A stretch of DNA of 64,000 nt, taken from Silvania hatchlandensis. GTDB taxonomy: Bacteria > Pseudomonadota > Gammaproteobacteria > Enterobacterales > Enterobacteriaceae. A program made the translations under genes and the position numbers. The DNA is taken from assembly GCF_025564065.1 (NCBI RefSeq), contig NZ_JAMGZK010000045.1:62001-126000 (forward strand). The letters run 5' to 3'. Positions 50,950 to 58,149 of this stretch are shown here, in pieces; positions within the stretch are counted from its first letter, which is position 1; every line of letters begins with the position of its first letter. The notes beneath the pieces are model-generated. The model searched no databases and had not been told where the DNA came from. It saw nothing but the letters and a program-made list of their open reading frames with translations.

Positions 50950-51426
50950 TTAGTGCAGGAACGGCGTAGCCGCGTCAGGATTCTCAGGCTCGTCTTCGGT
51001 GTTAAACAACATGTGATGGGCGTTGGCTTCCAGCATCACCATCGAGATCTGCTCTTCGCTCTGCTGGAAAAAGCCTTCAAACTGCTGATAGGTTAACCCC
51101 GTGGCAGCGAATAAAGACTGGCAAACCACCAGCTTTGGCAGATTATCATCCTGTATGTCGAGAAAGGCTTTGACCGTCAAAGAACTGGCATTGATGGCTG
51201 ACAGATCCGATGCTAACGCCAGCAGCGCTGAGGGTTTGACCTCCGCGAGGGCGGAAAAAAGAATGACGTCATTGATCACATCGAGCTTGGCATCGAACAC
51301 GCCGTCAAAATTTTGCATGTGCGGCAGGTGCAACGCCTGACAGGTATCGCATTCAAAAAAGCTGATGCTCATATCGTCGAGCCATTGGCGTAACGTATCA
51401 AGTGTCGGTACGACGAGTGAATCCAT
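50950..51426 (-). CDS. ybjN: YbjN, putative sensory regulator protein
   Basis: 158 residues, the E. coli length. YbjN-domain protein with a fold like type III secretion chaperones; high levels in E. coli repress motility and fimbriae, so it is described as a regulator of stress responses. It has no DNA-binding motif. Read in the same direction as rimK, with a 61-base gap. Confidence 0.94.
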   Translation of the reverse strand: MDSLVVPTLDTLRQWLDDMSISFFECDTCQALHLPHMQNFDGVFDAKLDVINDVILFSALAEVKPSALLALASDLSAINASSLTVKAFLDIQDDNLPKLVVCQSLFAATGLTYQQFEGFFQQSEEQISMVMLEANAHHMLFNTEDEPENPDAATPFLH

Positions 51427-51487
51427 AACCGTGGAGCCCCTTAAGAATTAATTCGCTAGCTTACGCAAAAAGTGTGCGTCATACCAT

Positions 51488-52390
51488 TTATCCGCCCGTT
51501 TTCAGGCAAAACTCCGGCGTGGCATGACGTTCGATCCAGTCGATCATTTTCCCGGCGACATCAATCCCGGTGGTACTTTCAATGCCTTCGAGCCCCGGCG
51601 AAGCGTTGACTTCCATCACCAGCGGCCCGCGATCGGCACGTAAAATATCGACACCGGCAATATCGAGACCCAGGGTGTGGGCGGATTTCAGGGCGATTTC
51701 ACGCTCGCGTTCAGTGATCTCCGCCACCCGCGCCACGCCGCCGCGATGCAGGTTGGAGCGAAAATCGCCCTCTTTGGCCTGACGCTCGATGGCGGCCACC
51801 ACTTCGTCGCCTACCACCAGACAGCGAATGTCGCGCCCTTTTGCCTCCTGAATGTATTCCTGCACCAGAATATGCGCATTCAGGCCGCGAAAGGCGTCGA
51901 CCACGCTCTCTGCTGCCTGACGCGTTTCGGCCAGCACCACGCCGATCCCCTGAGTGCCTTCCACCAGCTTCACCACCAGCGGCGCACCGCCCACCATGTC
52001 GATCAGATCGCTGGTATCGTCGGGAGAGTGGGCAATACCGGTGATCGGCAGGTCAATTCCCTGGCGCGCCAGCAGCTGCAGGGAGCGCAGCTTGTCGCGC
52101 GCGCGGGTAATGGCAACGGATTCATTCAGGGGATAACTGCCCAGCAGCTCGAACTGGCGCAGCGCGGCGGTGCCGTAAAAGGTGATCGCCGAACCAATGC
52201 GCGGGATGACCGCGTCGTAATGCGGCAGCTGGCGTCCTTTATAGTGAATAGAGGAGGCCGCCGGGCTGATATTCATATAGCAGGACAACGGATCGAGGAC
52301 TTCCACCAGATGGCCGCGTTTATGCCCTGCTTCACGCAGGCGCTTACACGAATAGAGCGTTCCATCCCGGGACAATATGGCAATTTTCAC
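51488..52390 (-). CDS. rimK: RimK, ribosomal protein S6--L-glutamate ligase
   Basis: 300 residues from a GTG start that gives [18 protein letters not shown], identical to E. coli; GAGGTG lies a few bases upstream. The open frame continues to 52657 but that part overlaps nfsA in an unrelated frame. ATP-grasp enzyme: [14 protein letters not shown] (about 141-154), VQEYI, and the metal-binding [19 protein letters not shown] (about 248-266). It adds glutamate residues to the C-terminus of ribosomal protein S6 and can make poly-alpha-glutamate. Confidence 0.96.
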   Translation of the reverse strand: MKIAILSRDGTLYSCKRLREAGHKRGHLVEVLDPLSCYMNISPAASSIHYKGRQLPHYDAVIPRIGSAITFYGTAALRQFELLGSYPLNESVAITRARDKLRSLQLLARQGIDLPITGIAHSPDDTSDLIDMVGGAPLVVKLVEGTQGIGVVLAETRQAAESVVDAFRGLNAHILVQEYIQEAKGRDIRCLVVGDEVVAAIERQAKEGDFRSNLHRGGVARVAEITEREREIALKSAHTLGLDIAGVDILRADRGPLVMEVNASPGLEGIESTTGIDVAGKMIDWIERHATPEFCLKTGG

Positions 52391-52463
52391 CCTGCACCTC
52401 TCAGATATGATCTGGTCAAAAGCCTGCGTATCATACACGCAGGCAGGCACAGGATGAATGGAC

Positions 52464-53186
52464 TTATCGCGTCGCCCAGCCCTGTTTATGCAAATAATCC
52501 AGAATAAACGGACGGTTCTCTTTGATGATGGTGCGCTGGATATGATCGCTCCAGGTATCGCGACGGTTATTGGTCGCGCGGGAGAGGTAGTAGTTCGCCA
52601 GCTCCTCGTCGTACCGGGCAAGAACCGCGCTGTCCACCGGCTGGTAGTGGTTTTCATGTACCACCATTGCCGCAGGCAGACGCGGCTTAACGTCCGGATT
52701 ATCTGCCGGCCAGCCGAGGCACAGACCGAACAGCGGCAGAACGTGTTTTGGCAGCTGCAGCAGCTCGGTCACCGCCTCGATGCTGTTGCGGATGCCGCCG
52801 ATGTAGACCCCGCCCAGCCCCAGTGATTCTGCCGCCGTCAGCGCATTCTGCGCCAGCATTGCGGTATCCACCACGCCGAGCAGCAGCTGTTCTGCCAGGC
52901 CGAGCTGCGCCTCGGGGCAAATCTGCAGATGACGATTAAAGTCGGCGCAGAACACCCAGAACTCTGCCGCCTGTGCCACGTGTTTTTGCCCGCCGGTGAG
53001 GGTCACCAGCTGTTCGCGCATCGCCGGGTCAGTGATACGAATAATCGAGCTGCACTGTAAGAAGCTGGAGCTGGAGGTCCCTTGCGCGCCAGCAATAATT
53101 GCTTCGCGCTGGGCATCGCTGATGGGTTGGTCGGTGAAATGGCGAATCGAGCGGTGGGAACGGAGCAAATCAATAACAGGTGTCAT
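52464..53186 (-). CDS. nfsA: NfsA, oxygen-insensitive NADPH nitroreductase
   Basis: 240 residues, the E. coli length. FMN-binding nitroreductase fold: [14 protein letters not shown] at the start (FMN phosphate contacts) and [12 protein letters not shown] (about 128-139). It reduces nitroaromatics and quinones by two electrons with NADPH and is the main activator of nitrofurans. Under SoxRS/MarA control in E. coli. Its promoter is in the 181-bp region divergent from grxA; ybjC, which comes first in the E. coli operon, is missing. Confidence 0.97.
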   Translation of the reverse strand: MTPVIDLLRSHRSIRHFTDQPISDAQREAIIAGAQGTSSSSFLQCSSIIRITDPAMREQLVTLTGGQKHVAQAAEFWVFCADFNRHLQICPEAQLGLAEQLLLGVVDTAMLAQNALTAAESLGLGGVYIGGIRNSIEAVTELLQLPKHVLPLFGLCLGWPADNPDVKPRLPAAMVVHENHYQPVDSAVLARYDEELANYYLSRATNNRRDTWSDHIQRTIIKENRPFILDYLHKQGWATR

Positions 53187-53367
53187 CTCGTCTCTCTTTA
53201 CGGCTTAACTGACAATATTGGCCAGTATAGGCAAAGATAACCGTGCTGTAATTGGCCAAATATAGCCTGTAGATATCAATGCAAAAGGCAGAACCTGCTT
53301 TTCATTACTGAGCGTTAGCGGCAATATAGGCCGTATTCGCCGTCAGGCTTAGATTCAGGAGAGAGAA
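53187..53367. promoter_or_regulatory. nfsA-grxA divergent region with imperfect repeats
   Basis: ATTGGCCA occurs at 53217-53224 and 53251-53258, 34 bp apart, each followed by a TATAG sequence (GTATAGGC, AATATAGCC); a third AATATAGGCC is at 53323-53332. These could be OxyR or SoxS/MarA-type sites, as grxA is OxyR-activated and nfsA SoxS-activated in E. coli, but no consensus match is good enough to name one. Confidence 0.4.
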
Positions 53368-53637
53368 ATGTTTGCAGTTATTTTTGGACGTCCGGGTTGC
53401 CCTTACTGTGTGCGCGCGAAAGATCTGGCAGAAAAACTGACCGCCGAGCGTGAAGATTTTAACTACCGCTACGTGGACATTCACGCGGAAGGCATTTCCA
53501 AAGCCGACCTGGAACAGACCGTGGGTAAACCGGTTGAAACCGTTCCGCAGATCTTCCTCGACCAGACCCATATCGGCGGCTTTACTGATTTTGAAGCCTA
53601 CGCCAAAGAGCATCTGGGACTTTTCGCTGCCCAGTAA
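53368..53637 (+). CDS. grxA: Glutaredoxin 1
   Basis: 89 residues (E. coli 85). Thioredoxin fold with active site CPYC (11-14), TVP cis-proline motif (about 59-61) and GG glutathione-binding turn (about 71-72). It reduces ribonucleotide reductase, OxyR and other disulphides using glutathione. The last four residues (FAAQ) extend beyond the E. coli end. Ended by the hairpin at 53644-53668. Confidence 0.97.
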   Translation: MFAVIFGRPGCPYCVRAKDLAEKLTAEREDFNYRYVDIHAEGISKADLEQTVGKPVETVPQIFLDQTHIGGFTDFEAYAKEHLGLFAAQ

Positions 53638-53641
53638 GTCT

Positions 53642-54037
53642 TTAACGCCCTCCCCGGAGGGCGTTTTTAGTTTCACGACGATGTTCGACTGCCCTGCGGA
53701 CAAACAGAAAGAACAGCGCGCCCAGCGCACACCAGAACACCCCGCTCAATAGCCAGGCCAACTCCTGCATAATCGTGCGCGACGGGATAAACACCATACG
53801 CATCACCACCAGACAGATGGGTGCAGCAAGAATGGCACCGACCAGGGGTCGGACCACTTCCCCACCACGAGAAACAAAGCTGGCAACGATACCCGGCAGG
53901 ATAAAGCACAGCAAACCCAGCTCAGGATGTCCGGCGGCGATAAAAGCCCCTTGCACTTTGAAAGTCAGGCAGATACACACCGCCGTAAACAGTAAAAAGC
54001 AGCACGCGATACCCGGCCAGTTACGTTTAATATTCAA
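53642..54037 (-). CDS. ybjM: YbjM, inner-membrane protein
   Basis: 131 residues from TTG at 54037 (reads NIKRNWPGIACCFLLF after the first residue), which aligns with the start of E. coli YbjM (125). Four membrane helices. The TTG is only two bases from GGAGG (54040-54044), an unusually short spacing; an ATG at 54115 would give 157 residues but the added part does not resemble E. coli. The last residues (ALRGGR) are coded inside the terminator stem. Function unknown. Start uncertain. Confidence 0.75.
   Translation of the reverse strand: MNIKRNWPGIACCFLLFTAVCICLTFKVQGAFIAAGHPELGLLCFILPGIVASFVSRGGEVVRPLVGAILAAPICLVVMRMVFIPSRTIMQELAWLLSGVFWCALGALFFLFVRRAVEHRRETKNALRGGR
53644..53668. terminator. 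Bidirectional terminator between grxA and ybjM
   Basis: 10-bp stem AACGCCCTCC (53644-53653) / GGAGGGCGTT (53656-53665) with T's on the plus strand. The stem codes for the last residues of ybjM, whose stop is at 53642-53644. Confidence 0.85.
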
Positions 54038-54308
54038 ATCCTCCCCCTGCCCTGTCAGGCAAATACATTTTTCGTCACGTAAACACCCAATTAGATGAGT
54101 AAAGCGGCACTCCATGCCTGAAACAGTCGGTGATGATTTCATCGCCATCGAATTCCGATAACTGTTAAAAATAAACTAATTATTTGATATTTTTTTGTGA
54201 GCTAACTATAATGCGCGATCAGGCGCAGCCCTCTCTTCTTACAGCGCAAACATAGCCTAAATAGCCCATCCATTCAACCACTTACTGGTAAACGAAAAGT
54301 TATCCTCC

Positions 54309-55994
54309 GTGAACATAAACGTCGCAGAATTGTTAAACGGGAATTACATCCTGTTATTATTTGTGGTACTGGCTCTGGGTCTTTGCCTGGGTAAATTACG
54401 TCTGGGATCGGTCCAACTCGGTAATTCCATTGGCGTTTTAGTGGTTTCTTTATTATTAGGCCAGCAGCATTTCAGTATTAACACCGATGCCCTGAACCTG
54501 GGTTTTATGCTGTTTATTTTTTGCGTCGGTGTTGAAGCCGGACCCAACTTTTTTTCTATTTTCTTCCGCGACGGCAAGAATTATCTGATGCTGGCGCTGG
54601 TAATGGTCGGCAGCGCCCTGCTTATCGCGCTTGGCTTAGGCAAACTGTTTGGCTGGGATATCGGGTTGACGGCAGGCATGCTGGCCGGATCGATGACCTC
54701 GACGCCGGTTCTGGTGGGTGCGGGAGATACATTACGCCATCTCGGCCTGAGTGATGCCCAGCTGTCGCTGGCACTGGATCACTTAAGCCTGGGCTATGCG
54801 TTGACCTATCTGATTGGGCTGGTGAGCTTGATTGTCGGCGCGCGCTATTTACCGAAACTGCAGCATCAGGATCTGCAGACCAGCGCCCAGCAAATCGCCC
54901 GTGAGCGCGGCCTGGACACTGACAGCAAGCGCAAAGTGTATCTCCCGGTGATTCGCGCCTATCGCGTGGGGCCAGAGCTGGTGGCCTGGGCCGACGGTAA
55001 AAACCTGCGTGAACTGGGTATCTACCGCCAGACCGGCTGCTATATCGAACGTATTCGCCGCAACGGCATCCTGGCAAACCCGGATGGCGACGCAGTACTG
55101 CAGATGGGCGACGACATTGCGCTGGTGGGCTATCCGGATGCGCACGCGCGCCTCGACCCGAGCTTCCGCAACGGCAAAGAGGTATTCGACCGCGACCTGC
55201 TGGACATGCGCATCGTCACCGAAGAGATCGTGGTCAAGAACCACAACGCCGTTGGACGCCGTCTGGGACAGCTTAAGCTGACCGATCACGGCTGCTTCCT
55301 GAACCGGGTGATCCGCAGCCAGATTGAGATGCCAATCGACGACAACATCGTCCTGAACAAGGGTGATGTACTGCAGGTGAGCGGCGATACCCGCCGCGTA
55401 AAAACCGTCGCCGACCGCATCGGCTTTATCTCCATCCACAGCCAGGTGACCGATCTGCTGGCCTTCTGCGCCTTCTTTATCGTCGGCCTGATGATTGGGA
55501 TGATCACCTTTCAGTTCAGCAACTTTAGCTTTGGCATCGGTAACGCCGCGGGCCTGCTGTTCGCCGGAATTATGCTCGGCTTCCTGCGAGCTAACCACCC
55601 GACGTTCGGTTACATCCCGCAGGGCGCGCTGAACATGGTGAAAGAGTTTGGCCTGATGGTGTTTATGGCGGGCGTAGGCTTAAGCGCGGGCAGCGGCATC
55701 AGCCACAGCCTGGGTGCAGTGGGCTGGCAGATGCTGGTGGCCGGACTTATCGTCAGCCTGGTACCGGTGGTCATCAGCTTCCTGTTCGGCGTGTGGGTCC
55801 TGCGTATGAACCGTGCCCTGCTGTTTGGCGCGATGATGGGTGCCCGCACCTGTGCGCCCGCAATGGAAATCATCAGCGACACCGCCCGCAGCAACATTCC
55901 GGCGCTGGGGTACGCAGGCACCTATGCTATCGCTAACGTGCTGTTAACCCTGGCGGGGACGCTGATTATCATCATCTGGCCAGGACTGGGGTAG
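54309..55994 (+). CDS. ybjL: YbjL, aspartate:alanine exchanger-family transporter
   Basis: 561 residues, the E. coli length, from a GTG start ([13 protein letters not shown] is conserved). Ten or so membrane helices in two AAE repeats flank two RCK_C regulatory domains (about 200-375). In E. coli it exports glutamate when overproduced. The GTG has no good Shine-Dalgarno sequence. The gene is followed by rybB, which reads in the same direction. Confidence 0.96.
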   Translation: MNINVAELLNGNYILLLFVVLALGLCLGKLRLGSVQLGNSIGVLVVSLLLGQQHFSINTDALNLGFMLFIFCVGVEAGPNFFSIFFRDGKNYLMLALVMVGSALLIALGLGKLFGWDIGLTAGMLAGSMTSTPVLVGAGDTLRHLGLSDAQLSLALDHLSLGYALTYLIGLVSLIVGARYLPKLQHQDLQTSAQQIARERGLDTDSKRKVYLPVIRAYRVGPELVAWADGKNLRELGIYRQTGCYIERIRRNGILANPDGDAVLQMGDDIALVGYPDAHARLDPSFRNGKEVFDRDLLDMRIVTEEIVVKNHNAVGRRLGQLKLTDHGCFLNRVIRSQIEMPIDDNIVLNKGDVLQVSGDTRRVKTVADRIGFISIHSQVTDLLAFCAFFIVGLMIGMITFQFSNFSFGIGNAAGLLFAGIMLGFLRANHPTFGYIPQGALNMVKEFGLMVFMAGVGLSAGSGISHSLGAVGWQMLVAGLIVSLVPVVISFLFGVWVLRMNRALLFGAMMGARTCAPAMEIISDTARSNIPALGYAGTYAIANVLLTLAGTLIIIIWPGLG

Positions 55995-56037
55995 AGAGGG
56001 ATTTTGCGCACTGGCGAAAAAAATTTCGCGATGCGCA

Positions 56038-56065
56038 GAACTTTTCGTTCAGACGTCAGTCATAA
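56038..56065 (+). promoter_or_regulatory. Sigma-E promoter of rybB
   Basis: GAACTT at 56038-56043 and GTCATAA at 56059-56065 are spaced 15 bases apart, and the -10 ends five bases before the RybB start. This fits the sigma-E consensus GGAACTT-N15/16-GTCNAA and known sigma-E control of rybB. Confidence 0.75.
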
Positions 56066-56070
56066 CTATT

Positions 56071-56150
56071 GCCACTGCTTTTCTTTGATGTCCCCCAATT
56101 TGTGGAGCCCATCAACCCCGCCATTTTGGTTCAAGGTTGATGGGTTTTTT
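56071..56150 (+). ncRNA. rybB: Small RNA RybB
   Basis: 80 nt, beginning GCCACTGCTTTTCTTTGATG, identical to the E. coli RybB seed region, and ending in the intrinsic terminator ATCAACC...GGTTGATGGGTTTTTT. One base longer than the E. coli RNA, in the TCCCCCAATTT stretch. RybB is an Hfq-dependent repressor of outer-membrane protein mRNAs made under envelope stress (sigma-E). It lies directly after ybjL, as in E. coli. Confidence 0.95.
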
Positions 56151-56206
56151 GTTGCCTGAAATTCATACTCCGTAAAATCAATTACTTATGTCGTCACTCT
56201 TTCCTG

Positions 56207-56248
56207 TGTGGCGACAAAGTGGCGGCAGCGCTTTTGCCATGGCGGCAA
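56207..56248. repeat. Phased GTGGCG-type repeats, candidate integrase arm sites
   Basis: TGTGGCGACA (56207-56216), AGTGGCGGCA (56218-56227) and ATGGCGGCAA (56239-56248) share the core TGGCGRCA and are spaced 11 and 21 bp, one and two helix turns. Repeats of this kind next to ogr would suit the arm-type integrase sites of attP. Confidence 0.5.
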
Positions 56249-56256
56249 CAGGTAAT

Positions 56257-56278
56257 AAAAAACCCGCCAGCGGCGGGT
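56257..56278 (-). terminator. Terminator after ogr
   Basis: Stem ACCCGCC (56262-56268) / GGCGGGT (56272-56278), 3-base loop; the A run at 56257-56262 gives the T tract for leftward transcripts. Confidence 0.85.
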
Positions 56279-56283
56279 CAGTA

Positions 56284-56499
56284 TCAGTAAGCTAATTGTT
56301 CCTGCATTCCTTTCGGATGAGGCGGTGCGGCGCTGATTTTTTGCGGTCGGCAGACAGATCGCACAAAAGTCTCATGTGTCACGAATGTATGCCCGCACTC
56401 AATATTGGTGCACTGGTTGTATCGTTCTTTGGTTTCACTGGAAACCTGAAAGCTACTGCGTGTATGCGCGGCCTGGCCGCACATCGGACAATTCATCAT
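56284..56499 (-). CDS. ogr: Ogr/Delta-type zinc-finger activator of phage late genes
   Basis: 71 residues (P2 Ogr 72). The zinc site is CPMC (about 4-7) with CTNIEC (about 30-35), i.e. CX2C-X22-CX4C, and the body has the family KERYNQC. It activates late promoters that carry TGT-N12-ACA, such as the one seen at 63557-63574. It is the last phage gene before the attachment end, as in P2. Confidence 0.95.
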   Translation of the reverse strand: MMNCPMCGQAAHTRSSFQVSSETKERYNQCTNIECGHTFVTHETFVRSVCRPQKISAAPPHPKGMQEQLAY

Positions 56500-56529
56500 T
56501 TCGTTCAGCCCTCACTCTTAACCAGTTCG

Positions 56530-56548
56530 CAATAATGATACATTATTG
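56530..56548. repeat. 19-bp palindrome upstream of ogr
   Basis: CAATAATGATACATTATTG: perfect 8-bp arms around ATA. It lies 31-49 bp before the ogr start, a position suited to an operator, but no binding protein can be named. Confidence 0.5.
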
Positions 56549-56551
56549 TTC

Positions 56552-56589
56552 TCAATTTGGAACTAATCATTCAATTTCGAACTCATCAA
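56552..56589 (-). repeat. Imperfect 19-bp tandem duplication at the end of gene D
   Basis: TCAATTTGGAACTAATCAT (56552-56570) and TCAATTTCGAACTCATCAA (56571-56589) agree at 16 of 19 positions. The D stop codon falls in the first copy; the second codes for the last residues IDEFEIE. Confidence 0.75.
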
Positions 56590-57667
56590 TTTTCACTTCG
56601 AGATCCAGACTGGTCGTAAATCCACTATCCGGATTGACCGTATGCGTCAGTGTGGCGATAGTCCACTCCGCATCATCAATCGGCTGCTTGAATCCGCTGA
56701 CCTTCACCGGCATTTCGGTATAGAGATCCGCCCGCCCTTCTGCGAGCTGCAGGGAGAACGACGCCACCCCGCGCTGCAGACGCTCCCACTGCATCTTTGC
56801 TGCACGTTCTGCATTGCTGCGGTTGGCATAGGTGCGGTTCAGAACCAGCACATTTTCATCCGTGCCCACCAGATAATCCCCCTGCTTCGCCTCCGGCTTT
56901 TTGGGTGCGGCGGTTTTCTTTCGCCGTCGCTTTACCTGCATGGTCTCTTTCTTCTTCGGCTCACGGGTATGCAGCCAGCTGGCAATAACGCCGGTATAAG
57001 CACCACGGTCAGACAGGCTAAACCGATGACCGTCGCCAGCCTGGCGGGTGATGGTGATAACCGGCAGCTGTTTGCCGCTGGCCGTTCTGCCCTGCCCCTG
57101 TCGGATAAACAGCAGGTTCCCGTCTTTCACGGACGCAATCGCCCCGTACTGGCGCGCCAGCTTCATCAGGAAACTCGCGTCGCTTTCATTGGTCTGATCC
57201 AGATGGTCCAGCGCTTTCTCTGTCAGGTCCTTGCCCAGCGCCAGTTTCAGCTTGTGGCGTACGGCAATGTCCTTCACCACCTCGCCCACCGTGGTCTGAT
57301 GCCAGGACTTTTCACGGCGGGTGTTCAGGGTTTCGCGAAAGTCAGCGCTGCGCGCACGGATAGTCAGCCGGTCAGGTGCGCCGGAATGCTCAATCTCATC
57401 CACGGTGAATGCCCCTTTCGGGAACAGCGGCTGGCCTTTCCAGCCCAGCGCCAGATGGATCACCGCTCCGCGACGCGGCAGGGCAACCAGGCCGTCGGCG
57501 TCGTCCAGCTCCAGATCGAGCTGGTCCGCTTCAAAGCCCCGGTTATCGGTCAATGTCAGGCTCATCAGGCGCGCGTCCATCACCGTCGTCACGTCTTTGC
57601 CTTCGATGGTGATGCTGAACGCCGGGCTTTTGCTGGTCAGATTCTGGAGACGGCTACTCAGAGTCAT
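56567..57667 (-). CDS. D: Phage late control/tail protein GpD
   Basis: 366 residues (P2 D 387). GpD-family baseplate hub protein like the gp27/VgrG N-terminal part, carrying the tail-tip spike; it is also required for late gene expression in P2 in older genetics. The K-rich loop KRRRKKTAAPKKPEAKQGD (about 245-263) is a linker. It overlaps gene U by four bases and is the last gene of the tail operon. Confidence 0.93.
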   Translation of the reverse strand: MTLSSRLQNLTSKSPAFSITIEGKDVTTVMDARLMSLTLTDNRGFEADQLDLELDDADGLVALPRRGAVIHLALGWKGQPLFPKGAFTVDEIEHSGAPDRLTIRARSADFRETLNTRREKSWHQTTVGEVVKDIAVRHKLKLALGKDLTEKALDHLDQTNESDASFLMKLARQYGAIASVKDGNLLFIRQGQGRTASGKQLPVITITRQAGDGHRFSLSDRGAYTGVIASWLHTREPKKKETMQVKRRRKKTAAPKKPEAKQGDYLVGTDENVLVLNRTYANRSNAERAAKMQWERLQRGVASFSLQLAEGRADLYTEMPVKVSGFKQPIDDAEWTIATLTHTVNPDSGFTTSLDLEVKIDEFEIE

Positions 57668-58149
57668 GAGAGCAACCCTCCCGCCATATTTTTCACTTTG
57701 CCAATGGCAGACGCTGCCGTGTCCTGCAGGTTGCTAAGCTGGTCGCTCAGGCTGCCAAACATCTCCGACAGCGACTCATCCACCCGTTTCAGAGTCAGCG
57801 TGAACTCAATTCGGCGCGGCATCCCGCTTTCAAAAAACTCCGTTTTGGTCTGACTCAGACTTTCGATTACATACATGCCGTAGATAGTGCCGCTGCCCTC
57901 AATCAGGGGCCACGCTTTGCCCAGCTCCGCCATCTGCTCCAGCGCCAGCAGTGACAGCCTGCCGCCGGTGACTTCCGGCAGCAGCACGCCGGAAAGCGTC
58001 AGTGAGTCGTTATCCGGGCCAAGAAACTGCGTGGACGGACGGCGGTTCACCCGGTTGTTAGCCGCGTGCCGCCAACTGCGCTGGTACTGCAGCTCCTGAT
58101 ACGGCACGGTGCGCAGCATAAACACATACAAACCAAACACCATCATCAT
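57664..58149 (-). CDS. U: Phage tail protein GpU
   Basis: 161 residues beginning MMMVFGLYVFMLRTVPYQ, closely like P2 GpU (159). Tail-tip protein with the conserved FLGPDNDSLTLSG and WPLIEGSGTIYGMYVIE. Overlaps T and D by four bases each, so it is translationally coupled to both. Confidence 0.94.
   Translation of the reverse strand: MMMVFGLYVFMLRTVPYQELQYQRSWRHAANNRVNRRPSTQFLGPDNDSLTLSGVLLPEVTGGRLSLLALEQMAELGKAWPLIEGSGTIYGMYVIESLSQTKTEFFESGMPRRIEFTLTLKRVDESLSEMFGSLSDQLSNLQDTAASAIGKVKNMAGGLLS

Noticed and set aside
56520-56570. CRISPR-like repeats near ogr
   Set aside because: Only two short imperfect copies in direct contact; no spacers or cas genes anywhere in the window.
56642-57853. 403-codon plus-strand frame opposite phage genes D and U
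   Set aside because: Antisense to two conserved phage genes; no domain or ribosome-binding site.
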